NCBI GenBank assembly: GCA_013152475.1
Contig: JAADGH010000092.1
Location: 1,860-45,654, forward strand
DNA: 43,795 bases
Reading direction: 5' to 3'
DNA from: Planctomycetota bacterium
GTDB lineage: Bacteria > Planctomycetota > Brocadiia > JAADGH01
Shown here piece by piece: positions 23,129 to 33,235 of this stretch. Under the pieces are notes generated by a model that did no database searches, had not been told where the DNA came from, and worked only from the letters and a program-made list of their open reading frames with translations. The translations under genes were made by a program, and so were the position numbers. Position 1 is the first letter of the stretch. Every line of letters begins with the position of its first letter.

Positions 23129-25498
23129 TTACTCGACTCGAATGCGCACCCAGTCGCAGCTCCCACCGCTGCCGTCCTGAACAAGGATGGTGTGCTCGCC
23201 CGGACGAAGCTGCCAGCGCGCGAGCGTGTCGGAAGGGCTAACCACCGGTGCGCCGTCGACGAACCATTGCAGAGATTCCGCGTTTTGGGGTGTGACGGCC
23301 CGGAGGGATATGGTTTGATATTCCGGCGGAATGTTGGGATCGATGACGAAAACATCCCAGGGGTTCGGATAGACGATTCGCACCTGCGCCGGCGCGCTCG
23401 CCATCTCTGTGGCCCCATGCTGGCACGGTTCTGGCAGACGGGTCCTGACTCCCCCGGCCCTTGCCCATGCATCGTATTCCGGCGGCAGGCACACAATGGT
23501 TTTCTCGATCACATCGTCCACAGGGCACTTTGCCGTGGCCCTCAGCCCGGTGGTCCGGTCGATCCGAATCCTGCGATGGTAGGTGCATTCATGCCTGGGT
23601 GCGGTTCCCGCGCGAAAGACCTCGTTCACCGTAGAAGGACACCATGGCCCGGGCCTCATGCCCGAGAGAGAGCACACGTCGCACCGCTCCACGCCCGGTG
23701 GAGCATCGTACCATGTCGGCTGTCGATTCTCGTAAATCGCCATCATGACGGCCCGGAAGATAGGGCCGGCGCCCGTGATGCCGGATACGTTCTGCATCGG
23801 GTTGTTGCGGAAGTCGCCCACCCAGACCCCCACGGTATACTCGGGGGTGAAACCGACGGTCCAGTTATCCCGGTAGTTGGGGCTTGTCCCGGTCTTCACC
23901 GCCGCGCGAAAGGGGAGGTTGAGGGGCGTGCTCCCGCCGAACGCGGGTATCCGTGCCAGCGGATCGGACAGGATATCGATGGTTTGATAGCAGGCGATGG
24001 GATCGAACACGCGCCGGGGACGCTGGGGGTTTTGGGCGGTTAGCGTCACCGCCGGGATCCACTCGCCCAATCGGGCGATTGTGGCAAAACCGTTGCACAG
24101 CTCCAGCAGCGTCACCTCTCCGCTGCCGAGCGTCAAGCCGAGACCGTAATGCTGAGCCGGCTTCGTTAAGTGGGTGAAGTCCATCTCTCGCATCCGGAGG
24201 AAGAGCGCGTCGACACCGACCCGACTGAGCACCTTGACCGCTGAGATGTTGAGCGAGTTGGCCAGAGCCGCGCGCAGGCGAGTGGGGCCGTACGTCTGAC
24301 CGTCGTAGTTCTCCGGACAGTAGTCTCCCTCGGGAGTCTCGAAATGGGCGGGCAGGTCCGCCACGATATCCGCCGGCGTCATGCCCTGTTCGAAGGCGAG
24401 GGTGTAGGTGAATGCCTTTACCGTGGATCCCGGCGGCCGGGGAGCGACGGCGCCGTTGTTCTGGCCGAGCTCCCGCCCGTCGAAAAAATCTGCCGACCCG
24501 ACCATGGATCGAATTTGACCGGTTGCATTGTGGATCACCACGACCGCCGCGTTGCGCACGTTTCGGTCCTTCATCCCCTTGAGATGCTCCCGAACGATCC
24601 CTTGGACCTTCTCCTGAAGCCGAAGATCGAGCGTTGTCTCAATGCGTGTGGGGCCGTCCCCGTCCCCCGGGTCACGGCAAGCCAGCACATAGTCGACAAA
24701 GTGGGGCGCACGGAATCTCCAGCGCCGGGGATGGAGAGTGATCGGCTGCCGCCGCGCCCGGTCTCGCCCCATCTCGTCGATGAAGTTGCAGTCGTACATG
24801 CGACCGAGAATCCAGTTGCGCCTCTTCATGGCTCCATCAAGATTGCGGTACGGATTCAGGCGCGTGGGGCCTTGGGGCAGGCCGGCAAGAAAGGCCGCCT
24901 CGCTGAGGCTCAGGTCCCTGGCCGGCTTGTCAAAATACATCTGCGCCGCCGCCTCGATGCCGAACAACTGGTTGCCGTACGGGGCGCGGTTCAGATACTC
25001 CTCAAGAATGTGATCCTTGGTCAGGACTCGTTCGAGGCGAAGAGCGAGCACCGCCTCGGAGAGCTTCGCCCGCAGCGTCCTGCGGCGAGGTCGCACGAGC
25101 CGGACCACCTGCATCGTGATCGTTGATGCGCCCGATACCCTTCGGCCGTGGGCCACGTTCTGCCACACGGCGCGCAGGATCGAGAAGGGATCGACGCCGG
25201 GATGATACCGAAAGCGGGCATCCTCGGCGGCAATGGTGGCCCCGGCTACGAGCGGAGAGATTTCAGCGAGGGCCTTCCATCGAAGCCTGCCGCTGTCCGC
25301 AGAGAGCACCTCCCGGAGTGGCCGGCCCTCACGGTCCACAATCTCGATCGACTTCACGAATTTGCGGGACAGGAGTTCCTTCGGAAAGGGTACGGCGTAG
25401 ACATAGGCGAGGAAGAGGATGCAAAACGCACCGGTCAGCACAAGTCCGCGCTTGCCCCAGCGAAACAGCCTCTTTCGCCACTTGCGCGCCATCGTCAC
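23129..25498 (-). CDS. pbpC: Penicillin-binding protein 1C (transglycosylase/transpeptidase)
   Basis: The 789-residue product is a class A penicillin-binding protein of the PBP1C type. A membrane anchor lies at about residues 18-36. The glycosyltransferase-51 domain has AAEDARFRYHPGVDP with catalytic Glu92 and SGASTITMQVVRL. The transpeptidase domain has the SxxK motif PGSTVK (Ser358, Lys361), the SLN motif at 415-417 and KTGT at 535-538. A C-terminal beta domain (about 690-789) matches the PBP1C-specific extension: EYQTISLRAVTP, LQWFVDGAPV and WQLRPGEHTILVQD. PBP1C adds glycan strands and cross-links, perhaps as a repair enzyme. The GTG at 25498 overlaps the stop of the alpha-2-macroglobulin gene by 4 bases (GTGA), so translation is probably coupled; the ATG at 25492 is the alternative start. 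Confidence 0.95.
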   Translation of the reverse strand: MTMARKWRKRLFRWGKRGLVLTGAFCILFLAYVYAVPFPKELLSRKFVKSIEIVDREGRPLREVLSADSGRLRWKALAEISPLVAGATIAAEDARFRYHPGVDPFSILRAVWQNVAHGRRVSGASTITMQVVRLVRPRRRTLRAKLSEAVLALRLERVLTKDHILEEYLNRAPYGNQLFGIEAAAQMYFDKPARDLSLSEAAFLAGLPQGPTRLNPYRNLDGAMKRRNWILGRMYDCNFIDEMGRDRARRQPITLHPRRWRFRAPHFVDYVLACRDPGDGDGPTRIETTLDLRLQEKVQGIVREHLKGMKDRNVRNAAVVVIHNATGQIRSMVGSADFFDGRELGQNNGAVAPRPPGSTVKAFTYTLAFEQGMTPADIVADLPAHFETPEGDYCPENYDGQTYGPTRLRAALANSLNISAVKVLSRVGVDALFLRMREMDFTHLTKPAQHYGLGLTLGSGEVTLLELCNGFATIARLGEWIPAVTLTAQNPQRPRRVFDPIACYQTIDILSDPLARIPAFGGSTPLNLPFRAAVKTGTSPNYRDNWTVGFTPEYTVGVWVGDFRNNPMQNVSGITGAGPIFRAVMMAIYENRQPTWYDAPPGVERCDVCSLSGMRPGPWCPSTVNEVFRAGTAPRHECTYHRRIRIDRTTGLRATAKCPVDDVIEKTIVCLPPEYDAWARAGGVRTRLPEPCQHGATEMASAPAQVRIVYPNPWDVFVIDPNIPPEYQTISLRAVTPQNAESLQWFVDGAPVVSPSDTLARWQLRPGEHTILVQDGSGGSCDWVRIRVE

Positions 25499-28400
25499 TG
25501 GACCTTCGGGGTGATGATGATGTGCGTCGATTCCGACTCGCCGTAGTTCGTCGGTGTGTACATCTCCTCTGCACGGGCGGCAGGCAGTGCGAACCTTCCC
25601 GGCGTGGTGGCGCGGGCAATGTACGTGTGCTCGTGTACGCCGGCGGGCAGCCAGTCGGCGAAGAGCAGCACGCGATCGTTGCGGTTCTCAGTGTGGTCGA
25701 AGTGCGACCAACCGCTCTGCCGGAGGGCCGAAAGGACCTCGGAGCCCGTGGTGACGAAGGACGTGTTGACCGCCTCCAGACCGGCGGGAAGAGGGTCATC
25801 AATAGCGACGTAATATCTTGCGGTCTTGGTGGTTATGGTCAGGTGGACCTTGACCAGTTCACCCGCCTCGAACTCCTGCGCCGCGCCGCCTCGCCCGGGC
25901 GCGAAGGGTTGGTACCGCCGGACGATGCGGATGCCGTGGTCCACGGGCGGGCGCTCCGTCTTTGCCGGCAGGAAGCGGGCCCTGACCCGATAGAAAAGCG
26001 TTCCCTGGCCTTTCTTTCCCAGCGTGAGAACGCCCCCCGCTGCCAGGGCCTCGGCTAATGGCAGTGTGGCGCTGAGCACGGGTGTTTTGCGCGAGGAGAA
26101 GTGCTTGTTGCCGAGGGCCTTCTCACCGAGACTCACGGTGGCGGTGAAATCGGGCGGCGCGGCCTCGCGCTGCACAGCATAGTCGGCCAGCGCCAGGAGG
26201 CAGAAGGCGTTTTCCTGCGTGGACATCCAGCGGCCGTACTTTCGGTTTCGTATTAGCGAATCGACCACGCGGCCGATGCGCACGTCGTTGGGACATATCT
26301 GCATGAGTGCAGACAACACGATCGCCCGTGATCGCGTGTTGGAGTACATGATCGTGGCCAATTGATATGCTTGATTTTTGTCGACGTCTGTCGTCTTGCC
26401 ATCGACATAGTTTTGCAGAGCCGTTACCAGCGGCGGCAGCAGAGGGTCCTGTGGGTCGGTCCTGTGGATTGCCATGGCGAGGAACGCTTTTGCGAAGATC
26501 GGCAGGTCCGCGGCCTTGCGCGCCATGAGCTCGTGGTAGCCCTGCTCGGGCCGCCCGGCCATGGCGAGGGTATAGAGCACCATGCACCGTGTCGCTCGGT
26601 CGGCATAGCCGTTGCGCTCTTCGTTGGAACGCAGGAAGTTGGCGAGATAATCGAGGGCCTGGCTGAACTCCTCCTCGGGGATGTCGAATCCGGCCTGCTT
26701 GCACGCGAGAAGCGTATAGGCCGCATACCCGCTGGGCCAGGGGCTGGGGTCTGTACCGCCCGGCCAGTAGGCGAAGCCGCCGTCCCAGGTCTGCATCGAG
26801 AGGATTCGATTGATCCCGTATTCCACCTTGCCATCGATATTTTTCGGGTCGAGATCGGACATGGAGATAGCGGGAAGCAGGTCCCGCAGCGCGGCGAGGA
26901 CGAGCGTGGTGGATGAGGTCTGCTCGATGCAGCCGTAGGGGTACCGCAGCAGGTACGACAACCCCTCGCCCAGCTCGCAGAGGCGGCTGGCGGAGATCAC
27001 GACCTCCACTTCGCCCGCTTCGATGTAGGGCGTTTCGGGAGGCTGGATCTTTACCTTGGCCGTATCCGTAGCTGAGCCTTCCTTGACCAGGGTCAGGAAT
27101 GGCGCAGGATAGTGTACCGGGATGGACATCTCGAGACCGTCCGCGTACTGCCCGGCTCGTGCGGAGAAGCGGAACGTGGCCGTCCCCGGATCGGTGATCT
27201 CGACAGGGAATCCAAGGGCACACGACTCGCCGGGGTTGAGGATGAGCGGCTTCTGTGTTTCACCGAGGACGCGGACCTGGCCCTCCGTCTCGATCTTCGT
27301 CTGGAGCTTCTGGATCGTGTCGGTATCATTGTGGACGATCGCGCGTGCGGTGAACTTGTCGCCCGCATTAGCGAACCGGGGCAGGGCGGAACGCAGGAGG
27401 ATGGGCTTCTTCACGGTGATTCCCGACTCGCCGGACCCGAAGGTGTTCGCAGGGCCCACGGCCACGGCCATCAGGCGGAAGCGGGTCAGGTTGTCGGGGA
27501 GCTTGAACGTGACCCGGGCCCTTCCACTTACATCGGTAATGATCCGGGGGCGATAGCAGGCGGTGTAGAGGAACGTCTTGCGGAACACGTCGATGCCCGC
27601 GAATCCCGCCTGCGCCTCGGCGAGACCGTCGCCCGGGCCTTTGCCCTTCTTGCCCAGCCAGTCGAACCGCGCGCGGCCGAGGACGCTCCGGCGGGTCTCG
27701 GATGTCCTTACGGCCAGAGGACGCGCCCCATAGATAGCGGCAAGGGGGTCGGGCGTCCGGTAGCCGATCAGCTTGAGGACCCCCTCGTCAGCGGCGATGA
27801 AGGCCAACTCCGTTCGCTGCCCGCGGCCGTGGCTGTCGGTGACGCGGAGGTCGACCGTGGCGTTCTCGCCCGGGGCGGCGGTCTGGCGGTCGGGGGTGAC
27901 GGCGACGGTGAGCCGCGCGGCGTCGTTGCGGATGGGCAGATCGATGTATCCCACCTTATAGCTCGGCTTGCCAAGATCGGCGCCGTCCTCGGACATCTTG
28001 TTCGTTGTCCTGCCCTGTACCAACACGACGGAGATATAGACGTTCGGCATGTATTCCTTTTTGACAGGGATATTGATCGTTGGCGAGGTGGTCTGGAGGT
28101 CGAGGACACGCTGCTCCATCACGCCTTGGCGCTCGATGGTCAGAAGGGCGCGGGTTTGTTTGTACGGGGACTGGATCAGCAGACGGGCCGTGTCGCCGAG
28201 GGAGTATTCGTCGCGATCGGCGACCAGCTTGACCGTGTCCTTGTCGTCGCGATGCCACGAGACATATTCCTCACCCGTGGCGTAGAAATGCGTGACGGTT
28301 CGCGCAACGCGTTCCTGCTTGTCCGCGGCGGAAATCTCAAGATAGTAGTTGCCGCTCTTCGGCGGGGTGAAGGTCCACGGGGTCCCGTGTTTGGTCAGGA

Positions 28401-31134
28401 CGACGTCTGCGGTTGCGATGGGCTCGTCCACGGCTTCGGTTTCGTAGTGCGCCCTGGACCAGACGGTCTTCTTCCGTACCGTGTGCCACTGGCGGCGGAC
28501 GATGCGCACCGCCGCCTTGATTCCGCCGATGCGTTCGCCGTCCGGCTTGGCGGCGATGAACTCGAAGGCGGTGGGTTGGTTGGCCGTCAGGATGTAAGAG
28601 TGCTTTTTCACACCGAGATAGAAATCGGCGGGATGAACGATGACACTCGTGGCGGCGCTGACCGTCTGGTGGGTCTGGTCCGTAGCGGTCACGGACAGAT
28701 TGCAGTGGAGCGCACCGGCGATGCGGCCTTTGGGTTGCAGGGGGAATTTGATCGTGGTCGTTCCTTCCGGGGACAGTGTTCCCGTGCCTGATGCGATGTT
28801 GTTTTCGAGCTGCGGCTCGCGGTTGTAGTAGCCGGCGGTGTCGCCGAAGCGGAAGTCCGTGCAGCCCTTCGGCGTGAACCATGTGGGTGACCAGTAGGCA
28901 TACCAGTCGATCTGCCCGCCGCACATGGGCGCGCCAAAGAGATAGCGCGCCTCGGTCTGTGCCTGGAGTTTCTGCCCGATGGTGTACTCCCTTTTTTCGG
29001 GCCTCAGGGAAACCTCGAATTCGGCAGGCCGAAAGGCGGCCACCTGGAAGGCGCTGTAAGCCGTGTCCTCTTCGGAATGTCCCTGCAGATGCGCCGTGAT
29101 GCTGTAGTAGCCGAGGGGGGAGTTCTTTTTCAGGTCCGCATCAAAGTGGAATGTTCCGAATTGCGAAAGAGACAGTTTCCGGGTGACGACCTTTTTGTCG
29201 CGCGGCCCGGTGACGGTGACGTCGATCTTCTTCGTCTTCGGCAGGGAGATGCCCTCCGCCGTGTCGATGCGGACGGCGCCTTTCACGTGCACTGTGTCGC
29301 CGGCCTTGTACAGCCCGCGATCGGTGAAGATGTGGGCGATGGTGCGGCGGGGCATGGGGTCCCAGTCGCGGGAAATATTGAACTGCCCAAGCCAGATCTG
29401 CTCGCGGTCGAGGGCGAGGTAGGCCATGTCTTTGCCATGTTTCGCGATAAGGAATGTCGGTTGGGCGTCGTAGGAGAGATCGACCCCGGGACCCACGGCA
29501 ATGCCTTGCTCGTCGGTCTTTCCGCGCCAGATCACCTTGTTCTCGGCGTTTCGCATGGCAAGGTCGACCTTCGACAGCGGCTGTCCCCGGCGGAGAGAGG
29601 TGGCCCAGATCAGTGTGTTCTCCGGCGAGGTCTTGCAGGTGAGTCCGATATCGGTGACCTGGAGAACGGCCTCCTGCACGACGAAGGGGTCTTTGTTCTG
29701 ATTCACGGCCCGCAGAAATTTCTCCGGTTTTTTCGCCTTGGCGCGGAGGAAGACGAAACCGCCTCGGTTCTTCTTGAACATCCAGTCGAGGGGGACGTTC
29801 ACCACGCGGAACTTCTGTTTGTCCGTTGTTCCGGTGAGCCGGCGATAGATGCCGATGCGCGAGTGGGCCTCGGGCCAGGCCCGGCCCTGCTCCTTCCGTT
29901 CCTCCAGGAGGTAAGGCACGACGTCCGCCTCGTCGATCCGGAAGAGCTCGATGCCGATCATCGGAAGATTGACGACGCCCATGGACAGATTCGCCGGACC
30001 GAGGCGTTCCACATAGCCCCGATACCCGCTCAGGAAGATAGCCGGTTCGTAGTCGGGGATGCGAACGCGGTAGCTCAGCCGCCGGCCGAGGGAATTGCCG
30101 AAGATGTCTTGGATCGAACTCGCCACATCAATCGTGTAATCATATTCCGTCTCGAAGTTGCCGACGAGGACGTATCCCCGGTAGTCACGGTAGGCCGATT
30201 GGAGTTTCACCGGAGGGAAGATGGTGAAGGCGCTGCCGTTCTTGGGAATCGAGTCGGGGTCAAGGGGGTTCGAGAACCCGATGCGCACGCCGCTCTGCCC
30301 GTTCGCCTCGGCGAAGCCCTTCACGGCGGTTACGATGAACCGTGGGCAGATGTTGACCGTGTATGACCACGTCTTGCCCATCGGACGAGGGCCGGCCTTG
30401 CCCGCCAAGTCGCCATGAAGGACGAACCGCCACGTGGATTTTAAGGGCAGGGGAGCGGCGGGGGACAGGACCACGGTCGCATCGGCGTTGGGCCATTCCT
30501 TGGCCTGACTGTCATCCGGGCGGGCGACCTGGATCTGCGCCTTCCGGTTCGTGCGGTGCTGGATCAGGGCAGCGTATTTCCTCACCTCGGCGAGATCCAC
30601 AGGCTCGTTAAACTCTACGAGCAGCCGAGGCCGGGTAGATGTTGCGCGGCGGCGCTTTCCTTCAAGCTCCTGTCGGACGACTTGCAGCCCCGGCGTTGCA
30701 AAGGACCATACATAGTTCTTGTGGAGAACGAGTCCGTTCAAGGCCCGGACGCCGGCAGGCACGATGGCTGTGAAGCCGGTGGCGAGGGGGAGGTCCTCCT
30801 TCGGTCGGAAGGTGAGCACCGACTGGCCGATCCAACAGAACGTCCCGTCGATGGGCGGGGAAAACGTGATGGGGCCTTGGTCGGATTCGATACCGACTTT
30901 CTCGAGAGGGACCATCGGGCGGGTGAAGGCGGCGGTCACGAGTGTTGGGCTGTAGAGGACGCCGGTGGGTGATGCGAAGGCGATCTCGATGCCCGCTGGG
31001 GGTGGGCTGGACTGGAATTCCGGCGGCAGTGCCTCCGGCGGGTAGCCTGCGAAATTTGCCGTGATGATCGCGGTCACGGCATAGAGGACAATGGCAAGGG
31101 TTGCAACGATGGCGAGGTCTCTGTTGTCATGCAT
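25495..31134 (-). CDS. yfhM: Bacterial alpha-2-macroglobulin family protein
   Basis: The 1879-residue product is a bacterial alpha-2-macroglobulin, a periplasmic protease trap thought to protect the envelope from invading proteases. The thioester motif is intact: PYGCIEQTSSTTL with Cys1402 and Gln1405. The N-terminal hydrophobic segment (AIVATLAIVLYAVTAII) is a signal anchor; there is no lipobox, unlike the E. coli relative. Tandem beta macroglobulin domains follow, with blocks such as HIFTDRGLYKAGDTVHVKGA and FRKTFLYTACYRPRIITDVS, then the helical thioester domain (WDGGFAYWPGGTDPSPW) and the C-terminal receptor-binding-like domain. It is somewhat longer than the E. coli protein (about 1650 residues). 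GGAGGG lies 7 bases before the ATG at 31134. The gene is first in a two-gene operon with pbpC, the arrangement known for this family: the trap guards and the penicillin-binding protein repairs. Confidence 0.95.
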   Translation of the reverse strand: MHDNRDLAIVATLAIVLYAVTAIITANFAGYPPEALPPEFQSSPPPAGIEIAFASPTGVLYSPTLVTAAFTRPMVPLEKVGIESDQGPITFSPPIDGTFCWIGQSVLTFRPKEDLPLATGFTAIVPAGVRALNGLVLHKNYVWSFATPGLQVVRQELEGKRRRATSTRPRLLVEFNEPVDLAEVRKYAALIQHRTNRKAQIQVARPDDSQAKEWPNADATVVLSPAAPLPLKSTWRFVLHGDLAGKAGPRPMGKTWSYTVNICPRFIVTAVKGFAEANGQSGVRIGFSNPLDPDSIPKNGSAFTIFPPVKLQSAYRDYRGYVLVGNFETEYDYTIDVASSIQDIFGNSLGRRLSYRVRIPDYEPAIFLSGYRGYVERLGPANLSMGVVNLPMIGIELFRIDEADVVPYLLEERKEQGRAWPEAHSRIGIYRRLTGTTDKQKFRVVNVPLDWMFKKNRGGFVFLRAKAKKPEKFLRAVNQNKDPFVVQEAVLQVTDIGLTCKTSPENTLIWATSLRRGQPLSKVDLAMRNAENKVIWRGKTDEQGIAVGPGVDLSYDAQPTFLIAKHGKDMAYLALDREQIWLGQFNISRDWDPMPRRTIAHIFTDRGLYKAGDTVHVKGAVRIDTAEGISLPKTKKIDVTVTGPRDKKVVTRKLSLSQFGTFHFDADLKKNSPLGYYSITAHLQGHSEEDTAYSAFQVAAFRPAEFEVSLRPEKREYTIGQKLQAQTEARYLFGAPMCGGQIDWYAYWSPTWFTPKGCTDFRFGDTAGYYNREPQLENNIASGTGTLSPEGTTTIKFPLQPKGRIAGALHCNLSVTATDQTHQTVSAATSVIVHPADFYLGVKKHSYILTANQPTAFEFIAAKPDGERIGGIKAAVRIVRRQWHTVRKKTVWSRAHYETEAVDEPIATADVVLTKHGTPWTFTPPKSGNYYLEISAADKQERVARTVTHFYATGEEYVSWHRDDKDTVKLVADRDEYSLGDTARLLIQSPYKQTRALLTIERQGVMEQRVLDLQTTSPTINIPVKKEYMPNVYISVVLVQGRTTNKMSEDGADLGKPSYKVGYIDLPIRNDAARLTVAVTPDRQTAAPGENATVDLRVTDSHGRGQRTELAFIAADEGVLKLIGYRTPDPLAAIYGARPLAVRTSETRRSVLGRARFDWLGKKGKGPGDGLAEAQAGFAGIDVFRKTFLYTACYRPRIITDVSGRARVTFKLPDNLTRFRLMAVAVGPANTFGSGESGITVKKPILLRSALPRFANAGDKFTARAIVHNDTDTIQKLQTKIETEGQVRVLGETQKPLILNPGESCALGFPVEITDPGTATFRFSARAGQYADGLEMSIPVHYPAPFLTLVKEGSATDTAKVKIQPPETPYIEAGEVEVVISASRLCELGEGLSYLLRYPYGCIEQTSSTTLVLAALRDLLPAISMSDLDPKNIDGKVEYGINRILSMQTWDGGFAYWPGGTDPSPWPSGYAAYTLLACKQAGFDIPEEEFSQALDYLANFLRSNEERNGYADRATRCMVLYTLAMAGRPEQGYHELMARKAADLPIFAKAFLAMAIHRTDPQDPLLPPLVTALQNYVDGKTTDVDKNQAYQLATIMYSNTRSRAIVLSALMQICPNDVRIGRVVDSLIRNRKYGRWMSTQENAFCLLALADYAVQREAAPPDFTATVSLGEKALGNKHFSSRKTPVLSATLPLAEALAAGGVLTLGKKGQGTLFYRVRARFLPAKTERPPVDHGIRIVRRYQPFAPGRGGAAQEFEAGELVKVHLTITTKTARYYVAIDDPLPAGLEAVNTSFVTTGSEVLSALRQSGWSHFDHTENRNDRVLLFADWLPAGVHEHTYIARATTPGRFALPAARAEEMYTPTNYGESESTHIIITPKVQ

Positions 31135-31195
31135 GGCGTGGCCCTCCGAGTGTCAAAAGAACAGGATGGGGGGGCAGGCAGCCGCCCGATTGCAG

Positions 31196-31224
31196 AGTAT
31201 AACACGTTGGGCTGCTTAAGACAA
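31196..31224 (-). promoter_or_regulatory. Promoter for the alpha-2-macroglobulin/pbpC operon
   Basis: On the minus strand TTGTCT (31224-31219), a 17-base spacer and TATACT (31201-31196) lie about 60 bases before the start codon at 31134. The two promoters of this divergent region (this one and the one at 31315-31344) are about 90 bases apart. Confidence 0.55.
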
Positions 31225-31314
31225 GGCGGAGACCCTCGCGAGGCGCGAGGAGAAATCGTATCCGTTTGGAGCGAAATCGGTTAGGCGGCGTCGGTTTTCC
31301 TGGAGATTTTTTGA

Positions 31315-31344
31315 TTGAGAAACCGTATTCGTTTGCGCTATTCT
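31315..31344 (+). promoter_or_regulatory. Promoter for the phosphohexomutase gene
   Basis: TTGAGA (31315-31320), an 18-base spacer and TATTCT (31339-31344) lie 43 bases before the ATG at 31388. A TTGATT four bases further upstream is an alternative minus-35. The DNA around it is AT-rich. Spacing from here to the ribosome binding site GGAGG fits normal initiation. Confidence 0.5.
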
Positions 31345-31387
31345 ATGAGCGCGTGGAAGTTGTGTGGCGAGAAGGAGGAATGCCGTA

Positions 31388-33211
31388 ATGTCGTCGGATG
31401 AGATAAAGCGGCTTGAGAAGGCGCACAAAAAGGGCGTGGTATCGGACGAGGCCCTTGCCAATATCAGGAAGTGGCTCGACGAGAAGCAGTACGCCGACTT
31501 TCGGGATGAGATTCTGGACCTCATTCGCAAAAAGGAATTTTCCGAGCTCAACGACAGCTTCTATACCATCATTCCCTTCGGTACCGGCGGCCGGCGGGGG
31601 CCGTGCGGACCGGGACCGAACCGGATGAACAAACGCACCATTGGCGAGTCCGCCCAGGGTCTGGCCGCCTACATTGAGGAACACGGCGACGATGCGAAGC
31701 AGCGCGGCGTGGCTGTGGCCCATGACACCCGTCTCACGTCCCGTGAGTTCGCCGAAGAGACGGCGCGCGTGCTGGCCGGCAACGGCGTGAAGGTCTTTCT
31801 CTTCGACAGCTTCCGATCCACGCCGGAACTTTCGTTTGCTGTTCGCCATCTCAATGCCATTGCCGGGGTCGTCATCAGCGCCAGCCACAATCCGCCGCGC
31901 GACAACGGCTTCAAAGCCTACTGGGAGGATGGTGGACAGGTCGTCCCGCCGCACGACAAGAGCATCATCGAAAGGGTTCAGCAAGTCGAGGACATTGCCG
32001 CCGTTCCGCTTGATGAGGCGAAGAGCAGGGGGCTGCTGGCGGAGATCGGCAAGGACGTGGACGATGTATATATTGGGAAGGTGGCGGGCGTGCTCCTGAC
32101 GGACGCGCGGGATGTGGATATCATGTACTCTCCGCTCCATGGCACGGGGATTACCAACATCGTTCCCGCGCTCGAGAAGGCCGGTTTTGCGGACGTGAAA
32201 CTTGTCGAGGCGCAGGCTACGCCGGACGGGAACTTTCCGAATGTGCCCGATCACTTTCCCAATCCCGAACTTCCTGCCGCCATGCAAATGGTTATGGAGG
32301 AAGGCAAAGCGGCGGGAAGCGATATCGCTATCGCCTCCGATCCGGACGCCGACCGCCTGGGCTGCGCCGTGCCGGGCTTGGGGGAGGACTGGGTCCGCCT
32401 GAACGGCAACCAGATCGGCGCGCTTATTACAGAGTTTATCCTGAGCGAGCGACAGAAACAGGACACGCTGCCCGAACACAGTATCATAGCGCGGACGCTG
32501 GTGACGACACCGCTGATTTCCGCGATTGCGAATGCCTATGGCGTGGATGTGGAGGAGAACCTGCTCGTGGGGTTCAAGTATATTGGCGAGTTGATTGAAA
32601 ACCTGGACGAGGGCATCGAGTTTCTCTTCGGCGCGGAGGAGAGCCACGGCTATTTGGCAGGCACGTTTGTCCGGGATAAAGATTCGGCCATCGCCGCTGT
32701 GCTCATGGCCGAGTTAGCCGCCGACTTGAAACGCAAAGGCAAGACCGTGTATGGTCATCTGCTCGATATTTTTCGCAAATACGGCTGTTACGCCGAGACG
32801 CTCAAGAACGTGTATCTGACCGGCCAGGAAGGAAGTGAGCAGATCCAGCACATCATGACTACGCTGCGGAAGGAAGCCCCGATGGAGATCGGCGGACATG
32901 TGGTGGACCGGATGATCGACCGTCAGACCGGGAAGGTGATCGACATCGCGACGAAGGTGGAGACGGGCGAGGTGCAAGGTGCGAAAGGCAACGTGCTGGT
33001 GTTCTGCTTGAAAGAGGGCGGAGAAGTGACGGTCCGTCCTTCCGGCACGGAACCCAAGGCGAAATTCTACGTGACACTCAACCGGCCCGTCGACGCTTCG
33101 GCGTCCGATGAGGCGGTCGAGAAGCTCAGCAGCGACGTGGCGCAGTTGGCAGACGATCTCGGCGAGGCCGTCCTGGACATGGCCAAAAAAATCGCCGAAG
33201 GAAAGCAATAG
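31388..33211 (+). CDS. Phosphoglucomutase/phosphomannomutase family protein
   Basis: The 607-residue product is an alpha-D-phosphohexomutase. All four functional loops are present: the phosphoserine loop ISASHNPPRDNGFKAYW with Ser166, the metal loop DPDADR (318-323), the sugar-recognition loop GAEESHGY (416-423), and the phosphate-binding loop RPSGTEPK (551-558). The enzyme interconverts hexose 1- and 6-phosphates, linking storage, cell-wall and exopolysaccharide precursors to central metabolism. The GEESHGY-type loop and the length with an extended helical N-terminus (residues 1-55) point to the bacterial phosphoglucomutase subgroup similar to PgcA; glucose as main substrate is likely but not proven. 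Start ATG 31388 has GGAGG 9 bases upstream. The next gene, an oxidoreductase, starts 24 bp downstream and probably shares its transcript, which ends at the terminator at 34249-34286. Confidence 0.92.
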   Translation: MSSDEIKRLEKAHKKGVVSDEALANIRKWLDEKQYADFRDEILDLIRKKEFSELNDSFYTIIPFGTGGRRGPCGPGPNRMNKRTIGESAQGLAAYIEEHGDDAKQRGVAVAHDTRLTSREFAEETARVLAGNGVKVFLFDSFRSTPELSFAVRHLNAIAGVVISASHNPPRDNGFKAYWEDGGQVVPPHDKSIIERVQQVEDIAAVPLDEAKSRGLLAEIGKDVDDVYIGKVAGVLLTDARDVDIMYSPLHGTGITNIVPALEKAGFADVKLVEAQATPDGNFPNVPDHFPNPELPAAMQMVMEEGKAAGSDIAIASDPDADRLGCAVPGLGEDWVRLNGNQIGALITEFILSERQKQDTLPEHSIIARTLVTTPLISAIANAYGVDVEENLLVGFKYIGELIENLDEGIEFLFGAEESHGYLAGTFVRDKDSAIAAVLMAELAADLKRKGKTVYGHLLDIFRKYGCYAETLKNVYLTGQEGSEQIQHIMTTLRKEAPMEIGGHVVDRMIDRQTGKVIDIATKVETGEVQGAKGNVLVFCLKEGGEVTVRPSGTEPKAKFYVTLNRPVDASASDEAVEKLSSDVAQLADDLGEAVLDMAKKIAEGKQ

Positions 33212-33235
33212 TTTGGCAGAGGAGTGAAGTCTGAC

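Noticed and set aside
27112..28791. Long plus-strand open frame (about 559 codons)
   Set aside because: It lies inside the alpha-2-macroglobulin gene on the other strand, which keeps a full thioester domain and family structure. It is an antisense shadow.
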